64,000 bases of DNA from Membranipora membranacea (Eukaryota > Bryozoa > Gymnolaemata > Cheilostomatida > Membraniporidae): assembly GCA_914767715.1 (NCBI GenBank), contig OU612065.1, positions 10,790,001 to 10,854,000 of the forward strand, given 5' to 3'. The notes under the pieces are model-generated. The model was not told the origin of the DNA, ran no database searches, and saw only the letters and a list, made by a program, of their open reading frames with translations. Position 1 is the stretch's first letter, and each line of letters starts with the position of its first letter. Shown here piece by piece: positions 34,087 through 46,154 of the stretch. A program made the position numbers and the translations under genes.

Positions 34087-35962
34087 CTGCAATATGTAAA
34101 ATGTTGTCAGATTAAATGATCATATAATTGCTGAGGTTGAGTAAAAAGTGCCATATTTTCATGGTACAAAAATTCAATGCTCTGCTTTGCATGAATTATT
34201 GATGGTTGAAAGAGTGCCTCCCATAAGGAAAGGTAACTCTCATTCTCTGCATTATGCAAGTTATGACCAATTTGCATGGTAAAAAATTCAATGCTCTTCT
34301 TAGTATTAATTATTGATGGTGTAAAGAGTGCCTTCAATAATTGAAGGTAACTCTCATTCTCTGCATTATGATGCCACGGTGATCAGGAAGTGCTTGCAGT
34401 TCTTGCAGTGCACATCCTGTTCACTGTGACATCATAAGTAATTGTCTGAATATACCATGCATCAGTATTTGGGTAGTCTTTAAGCCATACCTCCTCTCGG
34501 AGACAAGCATTCACCAAATGATCAATGATTTCTGCTACCTTCTCAGAATATGATCTCAAAAACCATACAAAACATGACCTAGTGACCAAAGAGTCAGAGT
34601 CAGGCGGTCAGTAATGCTGAACTTTGCCAATAAATGTAATTAACATTAGTGCATTTAGATTTTGCAACCGCATCTATTATGAAAATAGATCGTTTTGAAC
34701 TTTTTATTCTCAATTGAGATAATAAAACCTAGCCCACCTAAGAGTTAATATAGGCACTATAATTCAACAATCTATGTCAGAATTGTCTCATTTACGACTT
34801 CCAGTTGCTTTCTAGGCTGGGGGCTTTGCCCTAGACTACACAAGAAAAGCTTTCATCATCCCAACTGGTGTTACTTCTCACCTTAGAGGTCAACAAGTTG
34901 CCTTTAACTATTTGTTATTTGTATACTTTCAACCCAACCTCTATAAATGAATAATAAATTTTACCTTCTCTATCGTTATACAATGCTGCACACTGACCAT
35001 TCACAACATTGGACTTAGTTAGTAAATTTGATTAAATAAACAGTCAAAGCGCTTTTATTCTTATAATGGGATTCTAGTGAGATATTCAATTCAATTTATC
35101 ATCATTGCATTCAGCGCAATATGTTGTGTAAATATGTGCCGTCTTGAATATATTGACTACAGCAATGGCAAATCTCGAAGAAATACAAAAATGCAAAAGG
35201 TATCATTGTTATAAATAATCTGCACCGATCAATCAATCACGCAATAATGCACGTAATACATGTGAGAAAACCACACAAAAATGCTTCGCTGATCCCTGTA
35301 TATTATAAGATTATTATTTGTACCCTATATTTTTTGTGCAATAAATTATATTATGGATTATCGTAATAGCTGTGAGTCAGCAGATTATTAATAAATACAT
35401 GAAATACACCTGTATTTTTGCACATAAACATGAACTATTGTATTAAATGAATTTGCATTTTGATATGGATCTAAATATTATAATCACAATTTCGGTTATC
35501 AAGTTGTGTGTTCTCAATATCCATGTACTAATTTTCGCTTGGATTTATAACACCGTTGAACAATACATGCACCGGTTTCATACCTCTAAACTAAGGGAAG
35601 ACTTGAAGCAGGTACCTAATTCATCACTGCAATTGTACCTGGAATACAAGTTCCGACAGGCAACTACGCTTATAGTGACAATAAGTTTTGTATCACAAGA
35701 CATACATACTCAATTACATATAGATACACCGGAATAAAAAAGACATACGGTCAAAGTGGTCATGTCATCCAGATCCATTTTGATAAAGTCTGAACTCATG
35801 AGAATTTTAATTTTCCTTATTCAAGGATGAGCATTTTCGGTCTTTTTGTGATTATGAATTTTCATTTTGTGTGACACAGTAATGTTTGGTCTTATTTTGT
35901 GTTGCAACCGAAAGCAATTTAACTTCATGCTCGAGGTAATATTATTGCGGTTTATCATCATT

Positions 35963-36640
35963 ATGGATGTGATTACTGACAGCATTGGTGAAGATACACC
36001 GGTGTCAATTTTAGTTGCCGACAACTTGGTACTATGTGATAGCAGCCATGAACATCTGGAAAAATGATTGGAAGAATGGAGGGAGAGAATGGAAAGTGTG
36101 GGACTAAAGCTAAGCAGGTCAAAGACATTAATTGCCACCAGTAGGTGAGGATGACAATACCTTGATGAGGAAGTATAACTCAGAGGAGAAGGAAATTCTA
36201 CCTAGACGCACCCGGTTTAAATATCTGGGCACCACCATCCACCAGGAAGGAGGGTGCCATTAGGGGAATGAGCTGTGTATTTCGAAGGCATGAAACAAAT
36301 GGCGGGAGCTGAGTGGAGTACTCTGCGACAGGAAGAAGCTGGCTTATATGAAAGTCATCATCAACAAGACTGCTCTACTACCAGCCCTGACATATTGGAA
36401 TGAGTCCTGGCCCGCAAAAGGAACCCTTATAGATAGGGTTAGCTCTTGTGAGATGCAAATGCTAAGGTACTGCATGGGGATAAGCTTAGAGGAACATTGA
36501 GGGGATGAATAAATAACAGCCGAAGCCAATATAATGCCAAACAGGGATGTCATGAGGAAAAAGGGGCTAGAATGGTATGGTCATGTTTGTTAATGTGAGA
36601 GAGATGAAGATATCAGGAAATTGTAGGAGATGAGGATGGA
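35963..36640 (+). pseudogene. RTE-like LINE reverse transcriptase fragment, copy 2
   Basis: Paralog of 30591-31260 created by the segmental duplication. It starts MDVITDSIGEDTPVSILVAD and keeps the second Asp position as Asn (VADNLVLCD). It carries stops and frameshifts throughout, independent of some in copy 1. Confidence 0.75.
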
Positions 36641-38657
36641 GGGAGGCAGGCAAAAAGTCTGCCACTCGATCACGATGCATCCGTGAAAGGTGAACAAAGG
36701 TGAACGAACAACGTAATATTATTGTATCAAACACAGATATAGATAGAAGCATATATAGATAACAACACACTCTGTGGCAGAGTTGAAGCATCTAAAGGTT
36801 AAAGTTTTGAAGACTACAATATCTGTATGACGTATTTATTTGCTGATCATTTTATCCCATTGTGAAACTTGTTTGCTAGCGATGTTGGCATTTCCCTGTG
36901 ACAGTCTTTTTTTTTATCAGTCTAAATGAGCTGCCAATAATCTCTAAACTGCGTGCAGACCATGAAAATCAGTTTGAGGTCTATAGCTACTGGCAAAGTC
37001 TTTTGTGAGAAATGTGCCGGGTTGTAAATACTACCTTGAGCCATTAACATGCTATTACAGTAGCGTGACCTGGGCACTTTTTAAAATGTATGCTACAACG
37101 ACCAGGAATATGACTGCATGATATCTTTCATAATTATGATTGCGCTGCTACTAGGCTAGATTGCGAGATGAGATAATTTAACTCACAGCGATGGGGTACA
37201 TTGTTGTGGAGCTGTTGATTTGATGAGCTTAAATTGTAAAAGTACAGCAGCAAAGCATACAAAGAAGAGAATTAATCACCATTATTGGTAATTTTCAGGA
37301 TTATTTTGCTAGGGAAATTCTCAGTGCTATATATTTGTTATGGTTTTCTTTTGTTGTACTTACTTATTATTCATTTACCAAAATTACTTGAAAAAAACCA
37401 GTTCAACCGTTTAACAAACAATGAACATGAAACAGAAATGTGATGAGAATAGATAGAATATACTAAATTTTCCCACTCTAATGAGTTGATGTTGTGATCT
37501 TTCCCAAGTGTAGGTTGTCACTGTTCTTGTTCTGTTGGTGATGCCCTGGTTATTGAGACTACCTTTAGGCAGCATCATAAGCCCACCTATAAACTTTCCG
37601 CTTTTCCCTTTTTTTTAAAGTTATTTCTTCTGTCACTGCATGCAAAACATTAAAAAGAAAATTGTTTAATGATAATAACAAGTACATTTATATATATGTG
37701 AGAAAATTATACTGCAGAAGTAGTTTAGTATTTGATGAATTTTACGAGTTCAGGTGGATCAAGCATAGCACAAACATGGTTACACCTGCTATACGAAAGG
37801 AACAACTATGTTGTAACAACATTTATTTAATAAATGACTGCAATGATCTCTATGACAAGCTGTCAGGAAGGCAAGGCTATTATGATCATGATGTCTTTGC
37901 AATCAGATAATGCTATAAGGTTGCTCTTAGACATTTCGGAGATCCAATTTTTATCTCTGAATAGAAAGGTAGCATAATCTATCGAGTAAGGGATAACCAT
38001 GAGATATGACATCTTTGCGGACCTTGGAAACCATCAATTTTCTTGTTCAATATATATGGTAGAACAACTTATACATGTCTATGTAAATATAAAAGGTGGT
38101 TGTTATAATGGTGAAAATTTGAATCATGTCATTGTCAAAACTGACCAGCTATGTAAAACATATACACCCTCCCAACTTCAGTTATCAGGAGATGACAATT
38201 ACAAGATTTTGCAACACCTCTAATAATCAGGGAGTATCTTGTCGACAATAATGTGTCTCAATACATACCTAGTAATGATTATTCACAATCGCTAAGAGAC
38301 TTATGCATATGCAATAAATATTTATATGAATCACATTTCCATCACTCTGTTTCCCATCTACAATGAATCATTATTGTATAGTGCTTTAGCATTGAAAACT
38401 GCTATGTTACAGTGTAATAATGTGGAACATTTGTTTGTGAAGAAACCCAAGTTTAATTGTTTTGGTAATGGTGCTACATCCTAAATTTCTCCAGTCAAAA
38501 CTTGATCCACACCAGAATCAAAATGTTGAAAAGCACGTCTTACCCCACTGACTGCTAACTGCTAACTTGGTTGGGAATGCTACTCTTAGCTATCCCAACA
38601 CTGTTTACTGTTTAAGCGCTTAAACTAGGTAGTAATCTAAGCCTGTACTGTACATAC

Positions 38658-38744
38658 TTATATCTTCTGGTAATCTTGGTGTGTTTCGTATGCCATCACC
38701 ATCAGTAGAGTATTCACTGGTCTGTATACTCTCTTTATCTGTTT
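38658..38744 (-). CDS. Small polar exon of mucin-like gene, copy b
   Basis: This 87-base minus-strand exon lies between acceptor catttcttaccacag and donor A|gtatgt. Both ends are phase 1 and it has no stop. It reads (E)TDKESIQTSEYSTDGDG... with LPEDI at the end. It is acidic and Ser/Thr-rich and looks like a short spacer or stalk. Its neighbour at 38914-39000 is a tandem duplicate with the same length and phase. Confidence 0.65.
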   Translation of the reverse strand, partial: KQIKRVYRPVNTLLMVMAYETHQDYQKI

Positions 38745-38913
38745 CTGTGGTAAGAAATGAAAAACTGCTCAATTATATCTTTTATTGCAGCCTACACATT
38801 TTGTTAGACAAAATGGTTGGGAAAGTGGTCAATAATGAAATGCTACTACCAGCTATCCCAACACTGTTTAAGCACTTAAACTAGGTAGTAATCGAAGCCT
38901 GTACTGTACATAC

Positions 38914-39000
38914 CATTCTTTTTTGGTAATATTGGTGTTTTTCGTATGCCATCACCATCAGTAGGGTACTCACTGGTTTGTATACTCTCTTTATCTGTTT
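38914..39000 (-). CDS. Small polar exon of mucin-like gene, copy a
   Basis: Duplicate of the 38658-38744 exon: acceptor catttcttaccaaag, donor AATG|gtatgt, 87 bases, phase 1-1. It reads TDKESIQTSEYPTDGDG and ends LPKKNG, so the C-terminal residues changed from acidic to basic. The frame is intact. Confidence 0.65.
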
Positions 39001-40539
39001 CTTTGGTAAGAAATGAAACACTGCTCAATTATATCTTTTATATTGCAGCCTACATATTTTGTTAGACAAACAAAACTGAGTAGACACGCCCGGACCTCGA
39101 ACTCCTAGCTTCTGGGTTAATTATAATTATGACTAGACATGAATCTGCACAGATGATATGCATTGTTCTAATGGCAAACAGAGTCACTTTACACCTACAT
39201 GTATTCAGTGCAGCCATTTTCGATTAACCCAAAAACAGATGATTCACAAAAAATATTTTCCTTCTCAACAACTACACACAATATAGTTAACAAATAGCAT
39301 CAAGATTATATATTCCTGCATATGGAATTGTCAAAATTGAGCAGTGAATCTCATGACGCACGGGAAAAAATACTCAAGGTCTCTCACCAATAGTTAAATA
39401 TGATTTGTAGAAACCAAAAACACATCTGGTGCTTATAACCATATGTTGCGGTGAAATCTTTTCCTCTCATTATTTGATTGAAACATGTATGACTGATTTA
39501 ATGACAATTGATTGTGAATGTGAGTGTTTAAATGTGACGCATGGGACAAATACTAACAATAGCACATTTGATGGAAATAACTATTGTCTCGCTTAATGTG
39601 TTATTGTGCAGTAAAAAATGTCCAACAGCAGGCCTCATCCAATTGCAACACATGTTTGAAAAGGTTGTTTTTTCTCTTTTCTGAACTAAATATGAGATCA
39701 TACAGAAAAAGTGGGGCCGCTTGGTAGGCTTTGGTGTCCTATGTCGTGAAAATTGTAGAGAAAGTTTTCATATTATATTTTTTGTTCTCTTCATCCATAT
39801 TAAGTCACCACTCACTCATAGGTAATAAAATTATATATCATGTATACTATGTGCATACATATAGGGAATTGACAGGCATTTACGGGTATATGTTTTATAT
39901 TTTACTTTGTCAAATGACCAGGAGGTAAAATATTTTATTATTTTATGACTATTTTCAACTGGCGTCTGGTGGTATTTTGATTTTATCGGGCTCTGACAAG
40001 GTGGCGGGCGTTCATCTAGATCAAGGTATTAATTTGGAGTGGCCTTATACTGCATGTGGATGAAAATGCCTGCCTACAGCTTATCTATTATTTCAAACTG
40101 TTCTATTGAAACAAGGTTAAATATGGGCTGATCATCAACTTTTTGAGATGAAAATAAACAACAACAAAAAAAAGTGAGAGCCTTGTACTTTCATACCAAC
40201 TGATCCATACAAGGTTGAACAGCCAGGTCCTCATTCAGGGAGAATGAAATTGATTTTGTGTAAATTGACACAATTTCATGTAGTTGGCGGAGGTCTTGCT
40301 AGAATTTTGTCAGAAACTCCCTACAAAACCACTTTTAAATGTTGTTACTGACACTAAAACCAAGAAGTCTAGATTTTTATTGGAGTGGAATAATATTGCT
40401 GATCTCTTGTTTAACATAAAAATATTGATATGAATGAGCCAGCAGTAGGTAATTTTGCTCTTAGTACCTGCCAGGATCTTGCCAAAGACCTAGTAATTTA
40501 TAGTTGAGTGGACCATAAAACTTACAACACATGTTGCCT

Positions 40540-40695
40540 TATAACACTCTCCTTGTGTTGGTTATCAGGCTCAAGGCATGACATTTAACCAGGTCAACCA
40601 GAATGAGAAGTTGCCCCTCCCTTAACCAACTAATGAAAACTTATTGGTAAATATGGACTAAATTTAAACTATTGTTAACAGCCAATGATAGGCTT
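40540..40695 (+). mobile_element. Relic of an Ngaro terminal A repeat
   Basis: A diverged match to the A1/A2 repeats: 'aggtcaac...aagttgccc...tccct', 'aaccaacta', 'acttattggtaa' and a CCAAT unit (cagccaatgataggctttt) occur in the same order. No coding remnant or B repeat is nearby, so it looks like a solo, older copy. Confidence 0.65.
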
Positions 40696-41825
40696 TTATA
40701 CTATTGGGGCTCCCCGCACACAAAGCTGTCTTCAATTTCTTCAGAGAAAATAGAGCAATCTTCAATTTTAAAACTCTCATCTTCAGACTTAATTCTTCAA
40801 AACAACTGGACCGTGGTGTTATCTACTCATTTCTGCTTAGAACGACCCACGTGCTTGAGTTTTATTACCATAACCGGATATGGTAATAAAAGTGTTAAGC
40901 TGGGCTGTTAGAAAATAACAAGCTAAAGTCAAAAGGTCATCCTTATTGCACATACACACTTTGAGTATCTGGACAATTGAAACACTAACCAAGAGGTAGG
41001 AGCACACAACTGCTCACAAAATCAGCTTTTTTCAGATCACAAGCAATTCTGTTAGTTGTCTTATTTCTTGTTGGAGATGCACAACTACAATTTAGAATGC
41101 ACATTTGAGCAGAACAAGGGGTTTTGAATTACAAATAAGGAGTTTTTGTATGTACATACATTTTTCTGTGCTCCATTGGCTGCCAAACAGATATCAGAAG
41201 TGTATTATCCCTTTAGATAGACATCCTTCTGAAATCTTATCAAGTATTATATATATAGATCACTTAATATCTCGGAAAATAAAGAATTGACAACAATCAT
41301 CATGACAGCACATGTTTTGCATAGGATGATGATTTGAAGAGTAAGCCGACGATTTAGACAGATTTTTAGGACAAAGAAGCTGAAATAGGCTTCTCATGAA
41401 AACCAATTATAATTGGATAACAATTCTTTACGACTCAGATTATGCACCATTGAGAAAGGGATTGATTTGGGAGATATCTTAGGTATTTTAATAGTAAATT
41501 AAATCAATTTCTGCCGTTTTGGTGAATTTTGTCCCTAAAATAGAGATTTGTCAGCTTTCAAGCCCTCACTGATTTGTGAACCCTGTTCCTCGAGATTTGC
41601 AATGATACTGACTCAACATTTTTTTTAACCCATTATACGTGGCTTTCATGATAAGCTCATTTCATCCATTTTTTCCTATTCTGCATGGGTTTAAGAGTAC
41701 CCATATGGACATGGTGAGAATATTGCCTTTGAACAAAGGCTTGAATTCAAGATCAGAAGACTATCCGTTATGGTAAACATGTTCATGAAATAATTAAACC
41801 AAGAGCTCATTGTTTTGATACTCAC

Positions 41826-42113
41826 CTACAGTTGATATCCCTGGGGTAGTGACTTCTGTATCATTAACAACAAAATAATTGGGTGAGGTAATCCCAGATT
41901 CAGTTATAGAAGGTGATTCCGTTGACTTTGAATATGTTGAGCCAGTAGAGTTCGGAGTAGGTGTTATTGCAGGTGGTAATCTTGTTATTGTTGTGATGCT
42001 TGATTTAGCTGTCCGTGATTCTGCTGTTGATGAGCTTATTGTTGTTGTGTCTATTTTTGAAGTGATTTCAGATTTTTTGGCAGTCGTGTAAATTCTAGTT
42101 GCTGTTGGATCAT
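41826..42113 (-). CDS. Ser/Thr-rich exon of mucin-like gene
   Basis: This 288-base exon (96 codons) has acceptor tttctttgaaag and donor GTAG|gtgagt, phase 1 at both ends. The product is about half Ser, Thr and Pro, with a central ITTITRLPPAITPTPN block that parallels MTRLQSTTTPTAN in the next exon upstream, and it ends TTPGISTV. The similarity of exon length, phase and internal motif suggests exon duplication. Extracellular, likely O-glycosylated. Confidence 0.72.
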
Positions 42114-42434
42114 CTTTCAAAGAAATTGATGGTAAAATTCAATGGATGTATGTGTGTAAAAGAAGCAAGCTAGGCTCAAGCCTGGCTCAGACTGACCACA
42201 ATTCATGAAATTATGTATAATTATCTAACAATCATAATGTATAGCAGTATGGTATCATGTTTATCAGTTTTCGAATCATGGTACTAGACAAGTTTACAGC
42301 AACGATCCTTACCCCTGGGCAGAACATTTTTTCATATAGGATTATGGTTTTCTCTTTGAAACGGATGTCTGAATTTAATCATTCTGTCTATGAGATTTAT
42401 TTCCTAGATTGGCCCTATGGTTTTTGATACTTAC

Positions 42435-42797
42435 CTGCCATTGATATTTCGGAGGTTTTGACTGGTGTGTCTATCCTGGATGATGATCTGGATGATGTAA
42501 CTGTAGTTGTTGCTGAAGAGTGGGCCGGTAGTATTACCTCCATAGTGGTAGAGGAATGAACTGTTAGTGATGTTGAAGGTGATATATTTGTAGTAATTAT
42601 AGGTGATCCTGCTGTTATTGATGCTTTTGAGCCACTTGAATTAGCTGTAGGTGTTGTTGTAGATTGTAATCTGGTCATTGTTGAGGTGTTCGATAGAGTT
42701 GTAAATGAAGCTGCTGAGCTTGCTGTTGTATTGTCAAATTCTGTTGATTTTCCTGATATATCGGTAGTGATGTCAATTTTGGTTGTTGTCAGACCAC
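42435..42797 (-). CDS. Ser/Thr-rich exon of mucin-like gene
   Basis: This 363-base exon (121 codons) has acceptor attttaataag and consensus donor GCAG|gtaagt, phase 1-1, open throughout. It begins (G)GLTTTKIDITTDISG, contains MTRLQSTTTPTANSSGS and ends VKTSEISMA. It shares the T-K-I-D and T-R-L blocks with the 41826-42113 exon. The acceptor lacks a strong pyrimidine tract, but the frame and phase fit is exact. Confidence 0.68.
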
Positions 42798-45745
42798 CTT
42801 ATTAAAATATTGATGAGAGAACTTAGTGGTCATATTATGTACTTTTTCATTTGTGTAATCCGGTAAATATTGTCAATGTGAAACTTGAAGCATTTTTTTC
42901 TTGCCTCATAAGATTTATCTCAGACAGATCGCAAGAAGTGCATAATATTTTTTTACAATATGATACATATATCTGCCAATATTTTGGCAGTTATAATGAG
43001 CAATGTAGTGGTTTCAGCTAGACCATAGATAGAAAACCCTTTCACTTGCCTAGATAATGTGTGTAACCAATGCAACAGATTCAAAACTAAGCACAGACCC
43101 CTTTTGTGGTAATTGAATTGAGGAAAGTATACCCTCAGCTTTGAGATAACTAGCAGAAATCTACCCAGCGCTCCTTCATATAATTGTTATGTAGGGTAGA
43201 TCAGCACAAAACATTTTCAAATTAATCGAGAAAGTATTGTTTCACCTTTAACCCGCTTTTATATTTTCTTCACTTATACAGATGTTTCATAGATCTGGGC
43301 AGATTTCTTTGTGACTAGGCGGATAACAACATAAAATTATGTTAATTATGATGAAAGGCAGAACTTGGTGGCTTCTTTATCAAACCAACTGTTTAATTCT
43401 TAGTCCATTTCTATATTGGCACTGAATATGTCTGATATTTGGTAATCGCTCCTTTAATGTGGTTGATGTTTTATGGGTCGATATGTATGGGGGGTGGTTC
43501 CTTTTAAAGGATCACACCATTCTATATGATGCTGTTTCTCCTTAGAGAAGGGGCACATACCAGATAAATATGCAATTATTGCAATGTCTCCCACACATCA
43601 TCCTGTCTGTCTATATGGTATAGAGATCTTTTACCTCCCAATTTTGATACTGATCAATTTCGTTATAAATTGAAGCCAATCTGTTGGCTTCATTGCTAGC
43701 AATATCACACAGCACGCTAGAAGTGTCTCAAGTAATAATAGTTCCAGGAAATGATTTGTACACAAGCTCCCTCAAAAGTATTATTTCTAAGCAATTTGTG
43801 ATTGAATGAATTTCCAGCGCCAGACAGAATCTACATGGGGGAGAAAGCATATTTTGGCTGTTGGTAGTTTTCAGGGCTGCCGATTCTTCTCCACTTTTAA
43901 GAGTTGATCAGCTCAATCTTTACTTTTTACACATCTGTTTTATAATTGTAATGTTAATTTTTTCATCGGTGTATAAATTCAGCTAGAAGCCCCTTCTCCA
44001 ACCAATTTAGCAGGAATATTTTGCTCTGGTGTCCCTCCCGCACCCAACTCGCATGCTACTGGTCTTCTGCCCTTATTTCCCTCCAATCCACCTATATACC
44101 CAACAGAATCTACTCCTTTTTCCACAAAAAACAGTTGGCATCTCTGGTATTTATTAAATTTAAATAACAGGATGGAAATTTTCAATAAAATGAAAATTTG
44201 GAACAAATGGAAATAATTGTTTTAACAAAAAGTTCTGTATATGTTAGTATCAATGAAATTTTCATAGTGAGCAGAAGATAAGATGGTCAGGTTCGACCTT
44301 AACAAAACTAGGAAATCTCATTGAAGAATTTGTTCAGAAATAAGGGTAGGTGGGATAGAACAGCAATATATTTAAGGTTATGCCTACATAACAGGATTTT
44401 CTGGGGATAGTTATTCTTCCTGATCGATTTACACAACAAATTATGCAACTTCGACCATGACATTACACCATGGTGCAGCATTTAATTTCATCAGCAAGCT
44501 AAGACACACCATAATAAAAATAGATTGTATTTTTTGGATAAATAAATTTGATCAAGATTTCATCAGGACGACGCTTCATTAATTTCACCAGTTCAACAAA
44601 ATAGGTTTATGTATGCGTATGGATGGCGTGATAAAAAATAACCATGCTATAAAAAAATGTGAGCTGTGTTGGCAAAGGAAGACAAATTCCATTACCAATG
44701 CCGAAATGTATTCATGATGAAGAAATAATTTTATGCTATATTGGTAGTTTCAAACAATTTGGCGTGTCATTGTATTTGCAATCATGAGACTGTATATGAA
44801 AGAGATTTGATGATCACAAAACAAGAAAAGATTTGAATTTGAATGAAAAATCAGGAAAATTGAAAGATTAGTTCGCAAGTTGGTATCCCATGTGAGGCAT
44901 GATCTTAATCAACTTTCTTCTCAGCTCTGGTCTGACTTGGGGTAACAACAGGTACTGGTTTTGATCAATATAATGTTATCTTACCTTAAAATATCAGATT
45001 TTTATCTAACAAAACTCAAATTTGAAAATCCATATTAATACAGATGGTGGGTAGTATAACAGGGAATCTCCTAATCTTTGGCATTTCATAGGCTAAATGT
45101 TATCCAATTAGCTCATTGCAACATCTCACCTAACTATGATTTCAGAAACTCCTCTCATTTGCTGACAGAAATATTGAAGTTTTTTCTCCTGTTGAGAATG
45201 CAGTACCAACATGCTTTATTCATTTTTGTTTTATTTAATTGCCATTCTTCCGATGCTATCAACCTATTACAGGATTGATATTAGAAAATAGGCAATACAC
45301 ACACTTCAAAATTCGAAAGTATGATCTGGTCCTTGTGATTGAATTTGTTGTTATTTGACATAGATAACTCAATAAAAAAGACAAGAAATTTTGTTGAGAA
45401 AGCCGTCGTTGTCTCAATAAACTTTTAACGTTTTGCTGACTTCAGGTATGCTGGCTAAGTCAACAGACCCTTACATAGAAACTAAAAGTGTAGTAACTGT
45501 TAACTGAAGTTGATTGACTATTCAAATTTTATGGGCAAGTGAAAGGTCTTTTTACTATGGTCTCCTGTGTGAATCAGTTTGCTCAATGGTGGTGAGGGGA
45601 ATTTAGAAACAATGATTCTTTCTTGAGAAAAATCATGATAATTATAGAATGACGATTTCATGTTCGAAAGAGATATCTTTGTTTGATCATAAGGCCAACA
45701 ATGTTGTTTTTACTATAATTGAACATTCAGCAATTTGATACCCAC
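42798..45745. other. Intron-like sequence, no supported gene
   Basis: AT-rich DNA between two mucin-gene exons. A minus-strand open frame at 43979-44206 is Gly-rich near its end but has no convincing splice sites, so I do not call it. Confidence 0.45.
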
Positions 45746-46081
45746 CTTCGGTTGGTCTTCCTGGGGCTGTGACAGCTGTATCCATGTCAGCAGACACTGT
45801 GTTTGTTATAATGGCAGAAGGTGTTGCTGCTAAAGTGGAAGCTGATGTGTTTATCATTGTCACAGATGAATCAAATGGTTTTGCTGTTGAAGGTGATTCA
45901 GTTGAAGTTGCTGTGGAATATTCAGTTGAGATTGTCATAGATGTTCTTTCATATAGCCATCTGGTCATTTTTATTGTACTCAATTTGGTTGTTAATGAAG
46001 TTGCTTTTGGCGAGATCATTGTTGTAGTGCCAGTTTCTGTTGTGGTTTCAGGATTTTCAGCAGGAGTGTCAGCACTGTTTG
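45746..46081 (-). CDS. Ser/Thr-rich exon of mucin-like gene (most upstream seen)
   Basis: This 336-base exon (112 codons) runs from an acceptor (gatgatggcag) to donor GAAG|gtgggt, phase 1-1, without stops. The product is rich in Thr, Ser and Ala, includes STIKMTRWLYERTSM (compare M-T-R-L in the neighbouring exon) and ends VTAPGRPTE. An alternative acceptor 10 bases upstream (ccaaaag) would break the phase rule. I could not find the initiator exon or signal peptide upstream. Confidence 0.68.
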
Positions 46082-46154
46082 CTGCCATCATCTTTTGGAA
46101 CAAAAATGATGAAATAAGTTGGCAATGATGTAATTGTTGCCCCTGGTTTATCAT

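Larger units (their letters stand above)
33163..38520. repeat. Tandem segmental duplication, copy 2 (unoccupied)
   Basis: About 5.3 kb matching copy 1. It holds the Thr-rich exon, the empty Ngaro target (34143-34147), the empty CACTA target (35621-35623) and the second RTE fragment. Identity falls off after about 38520, right before the small tandem exon duplication. Confidence 0.9.
38560..39065. repeat. ~250-bp tandem duplication containing an exon
   Basis: Two side-by-side copies (about 38560-38815 and 38815-39065) share 'ctatcccaacactgttta', 'aaactaggtagtaat' and the complete 87-base exon with both splice sites. It is a simple exon duplication. Confidence 0.85.

Noticed and set aside
43979-44206. 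Gly-rich minus-strand frame as another mucin-gene exon
   Set aside because: The composition differs from the other exons, and no acceptor-donor pair gives a convincing phase 1-1 exon.
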